A DNA stretch of 64,000 nucleotides from Streptomyces sp. AP-93 (GCF_022808175.1 NZ_JALGBX010000008.1:62001-126000), one strand, 5' to 3'. Counted from the first letter of the stretch, positions 10,152 to 19,330 are shown. The notes: generated by a model not told the origin, from the sequence alone. Made by a program: numbers and translations.

Positions 10152-10973
10152 ATGATCACGAGTTCCGACGTCCTGCCCGAGCTTGAGCGCTACTACGACA
10201 CGGCACCCAGGGCGGGCGGGGCGCGGGCCGAGGACTTCGGCCCGCTGACCCTCTTCGTCCAGGAGAGCGACGGCTGGCCGTACTACGCGCGGCCCGCGCT
10301 CGGCGCCGCCTCGGCCGGTGGCGTCTCGGTGGCCGACGTCGAGCGGGTACTGGCCCGGCAGCGCGAGCTGCGGATCCCCGAGGCCTTCGAGTGGGTGGCC
10401 GAAACCACCCCCTCCCTGCGGGCCGCCGCCGAGGCCGCCGGGCTGACCGTCCACGCGCACCCGCTGATGGTGCTCGACCCCGCGGCGGTACGGCCCCCCG
10501 CACATCCGGACGTACGCGTGTTCGGCGCGGCCGACCCGCTGCTGCGCCCGGCGGTGACGGTGCCGATGCTGGCCTTCGCCGCGCCCGGCACGGCGGTGGG
10601 CGAGGCGGGCCCCGCGGAGCTCGCGATCGCGGAGCAGGACCCGGCCTCGGAGGGCCGCAGGCTCCGCGTCGCGGGGATGATCGAGTCGGGCCGCACCGCC
10701 CTGGCGGCGGCCGTGCGCGACGGCGTGGTCCTGTGCTCCGGCCAGTACATCCCGGTCGGCGACGTCGCCGAGGTCGTCGGTGTCGGCACCCTCCCCTCGG
10801 CCCGCCGCCAGGGCCTGGCCCTCGCGGTGACGGCGGCCCTGGTCGCCGACGCCCTGGCCCGCGGAGCCCGCACGGTCTTCCTGTCGGCGGGCGACGAAGA
10901 CGTGGCCCGCCTCTACACCCGCCTCGGCTTCCGCTCCGTGGGCACGGCCCTGATCGCGGACCGGCCGCTGTGA
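10152..10973 (+). CDS. GNAT family N-acetyltransferase
   Basis: A 273-residue protein. The acetyl-CoA-binding half lies at the C terminus: EVVGVGTLPSARRQGLALAVTAALV (motif A, with a degenerate R/Q-x-x-G-x-A loop) followed by FLSAGDEDVARLYTRLGFRSVG (motif B). The N-terminal half is a separate, weakly conserved domain. The ATG at 10152 is preferred over a TTG four codons upstream. The acceptor substrate is unknown. The stop codon lies inside a 17-bp duplication. Confidence 0.8.
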   Translation: MITSSDVLPELERYYDTAPRAGGARAEDFGPLTLFVQESDGWPYYARPALGAASAGGVSVADVERVLARQRELRIPEAFEWVAETTPSLRAAAEAAGLTVHAHPLMVLDPAAVRPPAHPDVRVFGAADPLLRPAVTVPMLAFAAPGTAVGEAGPAELAIAEQDPASEGRRLRVAGMIESGRTALAAAVRDGVVLCSGQYIPVGDVAEVVGVGTLPSARRQGLALAVTAALVADALARGARTVFLSAGDEDVARLYTRLGFRSVGTALIADRPL

Positions 10974-11001
10974 TCGGCCGGCTGCTGTGATCGGCCGGCT
11001 G
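10968..11001. repeat. 17-bp direct duplication across a stop and a start codon
   Basis: Two identical 17-base units (10968-10984 and 10985-11001) and a partial third. The first unit contains the stop of the acetyltransferase gene and the second the GTG start of the SMI1/KNR4 gene, so the gene border itself was duplicated. Confidence 0.85.
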
Positions 11002-11658
11002 CTGATCGGCGGGCTGCCGGCCCGCCGCCGCACGCGGTCGCGGGCCCCGGGGTGGCCCACCGCGCCACCGCCGCCGGATCACCCCCCGCTGACCGGCGCC
11101 GAGGTGGCGGAGGCGGAGCGGGAGCTCGGCATCCGCTTCCCGCCCGCGTACCGCTCGTACCTCCTCGACGTGAGCGCGGGCGGCCTGCTGCACCGGCTGG
11201 AGCGGGGTCCGGCCGGCTGGTGGTGGGCGGGGAACCCCGACACGAGGCGGGATCTGCTGCCCGCGCCCTTCCCGCACCCTGATTCCTACGTCGAGGCGGA
11301 TGCGGCGCTGTGGGACCGGTTCCCCCGCGAGGGGGACTTCCCCGACGAGGCCGCCTGCCGGACGGCCCGGCAGGCCTGGGCCGAGGCCGAGGCCGACGGG
11401 TTCGAGGACCGCAAGACGGCCGGCTCCGTGGTGCTGCAGGACAACGGCTGCGGCTTCTCCACGCTGCTCGCGCTGACGGGGCCGCTGGCCGGGACGGTGT
11501 GGTGGGACGGCCGGGCCACCTGCGGGCTGATCGTGCCGCTGTCGCCCGACCACCCGGGCGGCGCGCCCCCGCTGTCCTTCGGGCAGTGGCGGGAGCTCGG
11601 CCTGCGCGACCTCTCGCACCTGTTGCCGCCCGACTGGGGGCGTCCCGCGCAACTCTGA
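10987..11658 (+). CDS. SMI1/KNR4 family protein
   Basis: A 223-residue cytoplasmic protein of the SMI1/KNR4 (SUKH) fold: LTGAEVAEAERELGIRFPPAYRSYLL is the characteristic N-terminal helix pair, and DNGCGFSTLLALTGPLAGTVW is the later beta segment. Members are often immunity proteins in polymorphic toxin systems, but no toxin gene is adjacent, so a housekeeping role is equally possible. The N-terminal 30 residues are an unusual Arg/Pro-rich extension, and the GTG start lies in a duplicated 17-bp unit; a later start is possible. Confidence 0.8.
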   Translation: MIGRLLIGGLPARRRTRSRAPGWPTAPPPPDHPPLTGAEVAEAERELGIRFPPAYRSYLLDVSAGGLLHRLERGPAGWWWAGNPDTRRDLLPAPFPHPDSYVEADAALWDRFPREGDFPDEAACRTARQAWAEAEADGFEDRKTAGSVVLQDNGCGFSTLLALTGPLAGTVWWDGRATCGLIVPLSPDHPGGAPPLSFGQWRELGLRDLSHLLPPDWGRPAQL

Positions 11659-11772
11659 GCCCGTTCTTTTGCGGGTTGCGGAAACGGCAAGGTCGCTTGG
11701 CCGGGGCCGCGGTCCGGGCGGAGCATCGAAGGCGCGGGCACCCGTACCCGTACCGACCGGAAAGAGGCCGAC

Positions 11773-12456
11773 ATGGCGCACGCGCACGACCACGCCCCCC
11801 ACTCCCCCCACTCCCCCGAGAGCGACTTGGAGGGCGACTTCGCGGGCGAGGAGTTCTGGGACTCCCGCTACCGCGAGAGCGAAAGGATCTGGAGCGGCGA
11901 CGCCAACGCCGTACTGGCACGGGAGGCCGCCCCGCTCGCTCCCGGCCGGGCCCTGGACCTCGGCTGCGGCGAGGGCGGCGACGCCGTGTGGCTCGCGCGG
12001 CAGGGCTGGTACGTCACCGGGACGGACATCTCCGGGGTCGCCCTGGAGCGGGCGGCGGCCCACGCCGCCGACGCCGGGGTCGCGGACCGCACCGCCTGGG
12101 AGCGGCACGACCTCGCGGAGTCCTTCCCGGCCGGGGAGTACGACCTGGTCTCCGCGTGCTTCCTGCACACCTTCGGGGAGTTCCCGCGCGAGCGGATCCT
12201 GCGCCGGGCCGCCGCGGCCGTGGCCCCCGGCGGGATCCTGCTCGTCGTCGGCCACGCGGGCTGGGCGTCCTGGCAGGAGGACCGCCCGGAGGTGGACTTC
12301 CCGACCCCGGACGGGGTCCTCGCCCAGCTGGAACTGGAGGCCGGCGCCTGGGAGGTGCTGCTGGCGGAGGAACACGTACGGGTCCAGAACCAACCTGACG
12401 GCCGGCCCGGGACCCGTACGGACAACGCGGTGAAGGTGCGGCGGCGCTCCTCTTGA
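11773..12456 (+). CDS. Class I SAM-dependent methyltransferase
   Basis: A 227-residue methyltransferase. The SAM-binding motif I is ALDLGCGEGGDAVWLA, followed by VTGTDIS (motif post-I) and later YDLVSACFLHTF (motif II region), in the TehB/thiopurine-like branch. The N terminus has a His/Pro-rich stretch (MAHAHDHAPHSPHSP). FWDSRYRESERIWSGDANAVL is typical of this subfamily. The substrate is unknown. A GGAAAGAGG ribosome site precedes the ATG. Confidence 0.88.
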   Translation: MAHAHDHAPHSPHSPESDLEGDFAGEEFWDSRYRESERIWSGDANAVLAREAAPLAPGRALDLGCGEGGDAVWLARQGWYVTGTDISGVALERAAAHAADAGVADRTAWERHDLAESFPAGEYDLVSACFLHTFGEFPRERILRRAAAAVAPGGILLVVGHAGWASWQEDRPEVDFPTPDGVLAQLELEAGAWEVLLAEEHVRVQNQPDGRPGTRTDNAVKVRRRSS

Positions 12457-12561
12457 TGCGCCCCTCGCACCGGTCGGCCCTCGCGGGCCTCCCGGGCTTC
12501 GGGGCGCTGCGCCGGACTCCGTCCGCCGAAGGGGCCTTGCCCGATCCGGACGGGACGGTGG

Positions 12562-13503
12562 CTAGAACCCCAGCTTGCGCAGCTGCTTGGGGTCGCGCTG
12601 CCAGTCCTTGGCGACCTTCACGTGCAGGTCGAGGAAGACCGGGGTGCCGAGCAGCGCCTCGATGTGCTTGCGCGACTTCATCCCGACCTCCTTCAGGCGG
12701 GCGCCCTTCGGGCCGATGATGATGCCCTTCTGGCTCGGCCGCTCGATGTAGAGGTTGGCGTGGATGTCCAGCAGGGGACGGTCCGCCGGGCGGTTCTCCC
12801 GGGGGATCATCTCCTCGACGACCACGGCGATGGAGTGCGGGAGCTCGTCCCGTACGCCTTCGAGCGCGGCCTCGCGGATCAGCTCCGCGACCATCACCAT
12901 CTCGGGCTCGTCGGTGAGGTCGCCCTCCGGGTACAGCGGCGGGCTCTTCGGCAGCATCGGCGCGATCAGGTCCGCCAGCAGCTGGACCTGGGTGTCGCCG
13001 ACCGCCGAGACCGGGACGATCTCGGCCCACTCGAAGCCCAGCTCCTCCGCGAGCTGGTGCACGGCGATGAGCTGCTCGCCCACCACCTTGGACTCGACGA
13101 GGTCGGTCTTGGTGATGATGGCGATCTTGGGGGTCTTCTTGATCCCCGCGAGCTCCTTGACGATGAACTTGTCACCGGGGCCGAGCTTCTGGTCCGCGGG
13201 CAGGCAGAAGCCGATCACGTCGACCTCGGACCAGGTCGCGCGCACGACGTCGTTCAGCCGCTCGCCGAGCAGCGTGCGCGGCTTGTGGAGGCCGGGCGTG
13301 TCGACCAGGACGAGCTGGGCGTCGGGGCGGTGCACGATGCCGCGGACCGTGTGGCGGGTGGTCTGCGGCCGGTTGGAGGTGATCGCGACCTTGGTACCCA
13401 CGAGCGCGTTGGTCAGGGTCGACTTCCCCGCGTTGGGACGGCCGACGAAGCATGCGAAACCCGCACGGTGCGGGCTGGTGGTCTCGGGGGAACGATCGCT
13501 CAT
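12562..13503 (-). CDS. era: GTPase Era
   Basis: Era is a GTPase that binds the 3' end of 16S rRNA and helps 30S subunit assembly. The 313-residue product has G1 GRPNAGKS (about 21-28), G2 region with switch Thr in NRPQTTRH, G3 DTPGLH, G4 TKTD and a C-terminal KH domain with IIIGPKGARLKEVG. I used the ATG giving MSDRSPET; another ATG lies three codons upstream. Oddly, the frame has no stop codon upstream: it continues into the DUF916 membrane protein, so a fused product from 14490 to 12562 is possible. Confidence 0.96.
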   Translation of the reverse strand: MSDRSPETTSPHRAGFACFVGRPNAGKSTLTNALVGTKVAITSNRPQTTRHTVRGIVHRPDAQLVLVDTPGLHKPRTLLGERLNDVVRATWSEVDVIGFCLPADQKLGPGDKFIVKELAGIKKTPKIAIITKTDLVESKVVGEQLIAVHQLAEELGFEWAEIVPVSAVGDTQVQLLADLIAPMLPKSPPLYPEGDLTDEPEMVMVAELIREAALEGVRDELPHSIAVVVEEMIPRENRPADRPLLDIHANLYIERPSQKGIIIGPKGARLKEVGMKSRKHIEALLGTPVFLDLHVKVAKDWQRDPKQLRKLGF

Positions 13504-14490
13504 ACGGGCCATTCTCCCCGATGCGGCTCCCAGCGCCGACCAGGCCGCCGCCACGAGGGCGAGAGCGGCCGCCAGCAGACCGTTCAGGGCGGGGTGCGCG
13601 GCGTGTCCGGCGGCGGCCCGGGCGGCCGCGCCGTCGGCCCGCGCCACCACCGCGACCTCGGCCCATTCCAGGGCGGGCGCCTCCGCCCAGCGCGCGGTGA
13701 GCCGGACCCGCTGCCCGGGCAGCAGCTCGGCGGGCAGGCCGGTGAGGGGGCGGGAGAGGAGGCCCCGGCCCAGCGCCCCGGAGGCGGTCAGGGTGGCGCG
13801 GGGGCGCAGGGTGACGTTTCCGAGGTTGTGGAGCGTGTACGAGATCTCCGCGCCGGCGGCGCCGCCGCGGTCGGTGCGGAGGTCCTCGACGGCCAGGGCG
13901 GGGGCGGTGGGACCGGTGACCCTGAGGTAGAGGCGGGCGGCGACGGCCTGCTGGATCCCTATCCCCTGTTGTCTGGCGATGCCCTGACCGGCGGCGGCCG
14001 GCCGGTCCTCCAGGGCGACGACGGCTCCGGGGTGGTCCCCCGGTTCGGCCCGGTCGGGGACGGTGAGGGTGAAGCCGACGTCGACCGCCGTCTTCGCCGG
14101 GACGGTGATCCGATCCCGCGCCAGGGCCGTCCAGGCACCCGTGGCGGTGCGCGGCTCCTCGGGCCCGCGCAGGGCGAAGCCGCCGTCGCGGGCGGTGTTG
14201 TAGGCGTCGGCGGCGTAGAGGCGGAAGGTGCGGGGCCGGTCGGTGCGGTTGGCGATGGTGACGGAGTCGGTGACGGCCTGGCCGGGGGCCGCGGCGAGGT
14301 AGAAGTACGGGCGCTGCCCGAGCGTGTTGGCGGCGGGCAGGACGGACCACTGCCCGTTGTCGGCGGCGGCGGCGGGTCCGGCTCCGCCGAGCAGCCCGAT
14401 CCCTGCCAACACGGCGGCGACCGCGGCCGTGGCCAGGCGCCGCCGCACCCGCGCGGCCAGTGCCGCTACCGCGGCTGCCCCTCTCCCCAC
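13504..14490 (-). CDS. DUF916 (WxL-interacting) membrane protein, open into Era
   Basis: A secreted, membrane-anchored protein of about 329 codons. A signal peptide (RVRRRLATAAVAAVLAGIGLLGG...AAAA) is followed by the WxL-interacting/DUF916-type domain (NGQWSVLPAANTLGQRPYFYLAAAPGQAVTDSVTIANRTDRPRTF), a beta-rich second domain and a terminal hydrophobic segment LNGLLAAALALVAAAWSALG. It faces a WxL-like secreted protein gene, the usual partner. No stop codon follows the membrane segment: the frame passes directly into Era. The start is uncertain; GTG at 14490 has an AAGGGCGGG site, and GTG at 14448 is an alternative. Confidence 0.75.
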
Positions 14491-14499
14491 CCCGCCCTT

Positions 14500-14690
14500 C
14501 CCCCGTTCCCCGGGGCTCCGCCCCGGACCCCGCTCCTCAAACGCCGGAGGGGCTGGATTTTCGCCGGCGTCAGCCATATTCGGCCTCGCCGGCGTTTGAG
14601 GCGCGGGGTCCGGGGCGGAGCCCCAGGGGGGTCCGGGCAGCGCCCGGGGAACGGGCGAAGGGCGGGGAGGGGACTTCGCTCCGCGCAGCG
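14500..14690. repeat. Dispersed palindromic intergenic element, copy A
   Basis: Inverted arms CCTCAAACGCCGG (14535-14547) and CCGGCGTTTGAGG (14589-14601) flanked by GGTCCGGGGCGGAGCCCC and CGGGGAACGGGCGAAGGGCGGG modules. The same modules recur at four or more other intergenic places in this window. Confidence 0.85.
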
Positions 14691-14756
14691 GCAAGGGTCG
14701 CTGCGGGGACTTCGCTCCGCGCAGCGGCACAGGGGTGGCGGAGAGGCCGGGCCGGG

Positions 14757-16253
14757 TCACGACAGGGTCAGCGTCAGCACCGCCGTGTAGGCGCCCGGCG
14801 GGGTGTACGGGGGCACCTGGAGGGTGACGGCCGCGTCGACGGTGAAGGTGCCGCCGACGAGCGCGGCGTCACCGGTGGAGGCCAGGACCGCCCCGTCCGG
14901 CCCGACGGTGCCCGCGCTGCCCGGCGTACACGCGCTGGGGCTGCCGGGCGCGGCCGCGCACTCCGGGGTCCAGTTCAGGGAGGCGCCGGGGATGCGGACC
15001 CCGCCGGAGCCGGTGAAATCGGTGACCTTGCCGATCAGGGACCACCCGGCCGGCCCGCCGCGGGCGTCCTTGACGGTGACCGTGCCGATCCGCCCGGCCG
15101 CCGCTCCGCCGTCCCCGTACGGGACGGCGGCCAGGGTCACGGCGTCGCCCTCCTGGGTCATGCCGAGCTCGCCCTGCTCCACGACCGCCGTGATCGTCTG
15201 GCTGCCCGGCGGCAGCGGGGTCGCGGCGATCACCGTGTACGCGGACGGGCCGGAGCCCCGCTCCGGAGTCCACACCTCGCCCTCGTACGCCACGACGGCG
15301 GTGGTCGCCCGGTCCGTGACCGCCAGCTCCGCGAGGACCACGCCCAGCTCGTCGGCCTTCGCCGTGACCCGGTCGGCGGTCTGCGCCGTGCCCGTCCGGC
15401 CGGCCACGGTGACCTCCGCGCCGGGGACGAAGCCGGCTCCGGTGACCTTGACCCGGGCCCCCGGGGCTCCCGCGGCGGTACCGAGCGCGACGGCGCGCAG
15501 GTTGGCCGTCGGCAGCGGGCTCGCGGTGATCCGCTGTGCGACCGGCGGCCCGGCCGGCACCGGCACCGTGGAGGGAGACGGGGACGGGGACACCGGCGAC
15601 GGCGCCGCAGACGCCGACCCGGAGGCCGACGCGGAGGGCTTTGCGGAGGGCGCCGGGTCCGGTCCCGGGGCCGCACTCCCGGAGGCGGCGGCGCAGACGG
15701 TGTCCAGTTCGAGCAGGTGGCCGGTGTGCAGGGTGTAGCCGCCCGGGGCCAGGGTGATCTCACCGGGGGCCGTGACGGTGAAGGTGCCGGTCATGGTGAC
15801 GGCGGGCAGCGCGCCGCCCGCCTCGACGGGATCGTTGCGCTTGGCCCCGACGACCGTGACCTCGCCCTGCTGCACGCCCCCGAGCACGATCCGCCCGGTC
15901 GGGGTGAGGACGTCGGCGGGCAGGCCGACGGAGAGCGGGTTCACGGCGGGGGTCCGCGTCACCTGGTAGGTGACGGTGACGGTGTCGCCCACGCGCGGCG
16001 TGGAGTCGTCGACGGTGATCCGGGCGGTGGTGGGCCCGTCGGCCGGTGGCAGTCCGGCTTCCTGCGGCGGCAGGCAGTGCGTGGGGAACTCGACCTGCCC
16101 GGAAGGCGTCTCCCCCTCCGCGGCGGCGGGCGCGCTCAGCGCGCCCCCGGTCGCGGCGGCCAGGACCGCCATGCCGACGGCCGCCGACCACCCTCTGTGC
16201 CGCGCCGTTGTCCGCGCCGCCGTTCGCGCCGTCGTTCGCGCCGAAGTCCGCAC
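14757..16253 (-). CDS. Secreted WxL-domain-like protein
   Basis: A 498-residue exported protein: signal peptide in the first 45 residues (WSAAVGMAVLAAATGGALSAPAAA), a beta-sandwich region, a Pro/Ser/Ala-rich linker (about 195-240), a second beta domain and a C-terminal domain with a WxL-type motif (PAGWSLIGKVTDFTG) ending in GAYTAVLTLTLS. WxL domains bind the cell wall non-covalently and pair with DUF916 proteins, encoded next door here. The first residues repeat Ala-Arg-Thr, written by a DNA repeat, so the true start could be the ATG nearer the signal peptide (16172). The ligand is unknown. Confidence 0.75.
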   Translation of the reverse strand: MRTSARTTARTAARTTARHRGWSAAVGMAVLAAATGGALSAPAAAEGETPSGQVEFPTHCLPPQEAGLPPADGPTTARITVDDSTPRVGDTVTVTYQVTRTPAVNPLSVGLPADVLTPTGRIVLGGVQQGEVTVVGAKRNDPVEAGGALPAVTMTGTFTVTAPGEITLAPGGYTLHTGHLLELDTVCAAASGSAAPGPDPAPSAKPSASASGSASAAPSPVSPSPSPSTVPVPAGPPVAQRITASPLPTANLRAVALGTAAGAPGARVKVTGAGFVPGAEVTVAGRTGTAQTADRVTAKADELGVVLAELAVTDRATTAVVAYEGEVWTPERGSGPSAYTVIAATPLPPGSQTITAVVEQGELGMTQEGDAVTLAAVPYGDGGAAAGRIGTVTVKDARGGPAGWSLIGKVTDFTGSGGVRIPGASLNWTPECAAAPGSPSACTPGSAGTVGPDGAVLASTGDAALVGGTFTVDAAVTLQVPPYTPPGAYTAVLTLTLS

Positions 16254-16316
16254 TGACCGCCCCCTGGGATCCCGTACCCCGCCAGGGGGCCATTCACGAG
16301 CGGGCGGGGGGATAAG

Positions 16317-17357
16317 TCAATGCACGGACCCGGCAGCAACTGATGTCCCATCAGGAGATGGCAGGGTGGCGCCCGGTGCGGCGTCGCGGAAGGTCCGCCG
16401 GTAGGCCGTCGGGCTCACGCCGAGTGCCGCCTGGACGTGTTTGCGCAGGGACTGCGCGGTCCCGAAGCCCGCCTCCCGGGCGACGTGTTCCATCGGCAGG
16501 TCGGTCTGCTCGAGCAGCGCGCGGGCCCGGTCCACCCGCTGCCCGACGATCCATTCGCCCGGGCTGAGCCCCGACTCCTCGCGGAACCTGCGCGTGAAGG
16601 TCCGTACCGACATCGCCTCCTGCCGGGCCAGGTCGGTCAGCCGCAGCGGTTCGTGCAGCCGGTCCAGCACCCAGGCGCGGGCCGCGGTGGTGGCCGACCG
16701 CTGCGACTGCGGCACCGGGCGCTCGATGAACTGGGCCTGTCCGCCCTCGCGGTGCGGCGGTACGACGGTGTACCGGGCGGTGTGGTTGGCGACGGCCGCG
16801 CCGTGGTCGCGGCGCACGATGTGCAGGCACAGGTCGATCCCGGCGGCGACTCCGGCGGAGGTGAGCACGTCCCCGTCGTCGGTGTAGAGCACGCCCGGGT
16901 CGACCAGGACGGCCGGGAAGGTCTGCTGGAAGTGCCCGGCGGCGGACCAGTGGGTGGTGGCCCGGCGGCCGTCCAGGTACCCGGCGGCGGCCAGCACGTA
17001 GCCGCCCGTGCAGATGGAGACGAGCCGGGTGCCGGGCCTGATGTGCGCGAGGGCGGCGGCCAGTTCGGGGGTGAGCCGGCCCTCGTCGTGGACCGGGCCC
17101 AGCTCGTAGGAGGCGGGGACGACCACCGTGTCGGCCGTGGCCAGCAGTTCGGGGCCGTGCTCGACGTGGATGTCGAAGTCGGCGTCCGTGGGGACCCGGC
17201 CGGGGGCGAGCCCGCAGGTGAGGATCTCGTACAGCGGCCGCCCGGCGGGATCCTCCGCCCGCCCGAAGATCCGGTGCGGGATCCCGAGCTCGAAGGGCAG
17301 CAGACCGGCGAGGGCGAGTACGACAACACGGTGGACACGGTGCGCGCGAGTCTCCAT
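16317..17357 (-). CDS. GlxA-type AraC family transcriptional regulator
   Basis: A 346-residue regulator with an N-terminal DJ-1/PfpI-like domain (VVVLALAGLLPFELGIPHRIF through SICTGGYVLAAAGYLDGRRATTHW) and a C-terminal AraC helix-turn-helix pair (LTDLARQEAMSVRTFTRRFRE and ARALLEQTDLPMEHVAREAGF). The DJ-1-like domain is thought to sense a ligand rather than act as an enzyme in this family. It is divergent from an MFS transporter gene 72 bases away and probably regulates it. Confidence 0.92.
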   Translation of the reverse strand: METRAHRVHRVVVLALAGLLPFELGIPHRIFGRAEDPAGRPLYEILTCGLAPGRVPTDADFDIHVEHGPELLATADTVVVPASYELGPVHDEGRLTPELAAALAHIRPGTRLVSICTGGYVLAAAGYLDGRRATTHWSAAGHFQQTFPAVLVDPGVLYTDDGDVLTSAGVAAGIDLCLHIVRRDHGAAVANHTARYTVVPPHREGGQAQFIERPVPQSQRSATTAARAWVLDRLHEPLRLTDLARQEAMSVRTFTRRFREESGLSPGEWIVGQRVDRARALLEQTDLPMEHVAREAGFGTAQSLRKHVQAALGVSPTAYRRTFRDAAPGATLPSPDGTSVAAGSVH

Positions 17358-17428
17358 GGCCCGATCATATCGAAGGGTGTCGGTCAGGCCGCTGTCGTAC
17401 GGATCCCCGGCGGCCGGAAACTGTCGAC

Positions 17429-18772
17429 GTGACGCAGACAGACCCGGGCCCCGGCCCCTCCCCCGCACCGACGCCCGCCTCCGGGACCGGCTCCCCCGCC
17501 GACGCGCCCGTGCCGCCCCGGCCTCCGCACCGCATCCACCGCGCCTGGTTCGTCGCGGCCGTCGCCTTCGTGACGATCATCGGCGCCGCAGGCTTCGCCT
17601 CGCTCCCCGGTCTGCTCATCGAGCCGCTGCACGAGGAGTTCGACTGGTCGCGCGGCACGATCGGCCTCGCCGTCTCCGTGAACCTCGCGCTGTACGGGAT
17701 CACCGCGCCGTTCGCCGCCGCGCTGATGGACCGCTTCGGCATCCGCAGGGTCGTCGCCCTCGCGCTGACCGTCATAGCCGGCGGCTCGCTGGCCACCGTG
17801 TGGATGACCACCTCCTGGCAACTGATCCTGTACTGGGGCGTCCTGGTCGGCCTGGGCAGCGGCTCGATGGCCCTGGCCTTCGCCGCGACCGTGACCAACC
17901 GCTGGTTCACCGCCCGGCGCGGCCTGGTCACCGGCATCCTGACCGCCGCCGGGGCCTCCGGACAGCTGATCTTCCTGCCGCTGCTGGCCTGGCTGGTCGA
18001 GAACCACGGCTGGCGCCCGGCGGCTGTCACCGTCTCGCTGGCGGCCCTGGCCGTCGTGCCCTTCGTCTGGCTGCTGCTGCGCGACCACCCGGCGGACATC
18101 GGGACCACCCCGTACGGGGGCGAGTACACCGCCAAGCCCGCCCCCGTCCCCGGCGCCGCCCGCCGGGCCGTGGGCGTCCTGGCCAAGGCGGCCCGGACCG
18201 GCCCCTTCTGGCTGCTGGCGGGCACCTTCGCGATCTGCGGGGCCTCGACCAACGGGCTGGTGAAGACCCACTTCGTCCCGTCGGCCCACGACCACGGCAT
18301 GCCGGTGACGGCGGCGGCCGGACTCCTCGCCGTGATCGGCGTGTTCGACATCATCGGCACGGTGTTCTCCGGCTGGCTGACGGACCGCTTCGAATCCCGC
18401 CGCCTCCTCGCCGTCTACTACGCCCTGCGCGGGGTCTCGCTGCTCTTCCTCCCGATGCTGCTGGCCCCGACCGTCCACCCGCCGATGATCTTCTTCATCG
18501 TCTTCTACGGCCTGGACTGGGTCGCGACGGTCCCGCCGACGATCGCGCTGTGCCGCGAGCACTACGGCGAGGACGGCGCCATCGTCTTCGGCTGGGTCCT
18601 GGCCTCGCACCAGATCGGCGCGGCGGTGGTGGCCTTCCTCGGCGGCGTGGCCCGCGACGCCTTCGGCTCGTACGACCCGGTCTGGTACGCCTCGGGCGCC
18701 CTGTGCGCGATGGCCGCCCTGATGGCGATGGTCATCCGCCGCCGGACCCCTGCCGAGGCCGTCACGGCCTGA
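17429..18772 (+). CDS. MFS transporter, regulated by the divergent GlxA-type protein
   Basis: A 447-residue transporter with 12 predicted membrane segments after a Pro-rich N-terminal tail of about 40 residues. DRFGIRRVVAL between segments 2 and 3 is the MFS motif A, and DRFESRRLLAVYYALRG is its repeat in the second half. It resembles the oxalate/formate-antiporter-like group of monocarboxylate carriers. The GTG start lies 72 bases from the divergent regulator start. The substrate is unknown. Confidence 0.9.
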   Translation: MTQTDPGPGPSPAPTPASGTGSPADAPVPPRPPHRIHRAWFVAAVAFVTIIGAAGFASLPGLLIEPLHEEFDWSRGTIGLAVSVNLALYGITAPFAAALMDRFGIRRVVALALTVIAGGSLATVWMTTSWQLILYWGVLVGLGSGSMALAFAATVTNRWFTARRGLVTGILTAAGASGQLIFLPLLAWLVENHGWRPAAVTVSLAALAVVPFVWLLLRDHPADIGTTPYGGEYTAKPAPVPGAARRAVGVLAKAARTGPFWLLAGTFAICGASTNGLVKTHFVPSAHDHGMPVTAAAGLLAVIGVFDIIGTVFSGWLTDRFESRRLLAVYYALRGVSLLFLPMLLAPTVHPPMIFFIVFYGLDWVATVPPTIALCREHYGEDGAIVFGWVLASHQIGAAVVAFLGGVARDAFGSYDPVWYASGALCAMAALMAMVIRRRTPAEAVTA

Positions 18773-18808
18773 CGGCCCGCCCCACGGGCAGGCTGCCAGG
18801 ATGGGCCC

Positions 18809-19330
18809 GTGGACGACACGGGCGGGACGGCGGCGGCGGACGAGCTGGTACGGGCGGCGGAGGCCGGGGACGAGGCGACCGTCTCGCGGCTGCTGAGCCG
18901 GGGTGTCGCCGTGGACGCGCGGAACGCCGAAAGGCGCACGGGACTGGACGTCGCCGTGCACGAGGGCCGGGACGGGGTGGTGCGCGTCCTGCTCGCCGCC
19001 GGCGCCGGCCCCGAGCAGATCACGGGCCCGTACAACGAGGAACTGCCGCTGGTGCAGGCGGCCACCAGGGGCCACACCGGCATCGTGCGACAACTGCTCG
19101 CCGCCGGCGCCGACCCCGACCGCGCCAACGGGCTGCGCGCCACCGCTCTGGGCCGTGCGGGGGCCGAGGGCCACACGGAAACGGCCCGGGTCCTGCTGGA
19201 GCACGGAGCGGATCCGCACATCCCCTGGAAGGCCCTGACCCCCGCCGACTGGGCGACCCGCTTCGGCCACACTGAGACGGCGGAGTTCCTGCGCACCTGG
19301 GCCGCCGGGCCGGACGGCCCGGCGGCCTAG
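18809..19330 (+). CDS. Ankyrin repeat protein
   Basis: A 173-residue cytoplasmic protein built of about four ankyrin repeats, for example DEATVSRLLSRGVAVDARNAERRTGLDVAVHEG, then HTGIVRQLLAAGADPDRANGLRATALGRAGAEG and HTETARVLLEHGADPHIPWKALTPADWATRFG. Such small proteins mediate protein-protein contacts; no partner can be named. It starts at GTG 36 bases after the MFS gene and may be co-transcribed. It overlaps the stop of the convergent deaminase-like gene by 4 bases. Confidence 0.88.
   Translation: MDDTGGTAAADELVRAAEAGDEATVSRLLSRGVAVDARNAERRTGLDVAVHEGRDGVVRVLLAAGAGPEQITGPYNEELPLVQAATRGHTGIVRQLLAAGADPDRANGLRATALGRAGAEGHTETARVLLEHGADPHIPWKALTPADWATRFGHTETAEFLRTWAAGPDGPAA

Noticed and set aside
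11052..11658. SMI1/KNR4 gene as part of a toxin-immunity system
   Set aside because: No toxin, Rhs or WXG100 gene is adjacent; the neighbours are an acetyltransferase and a methyltransferase.
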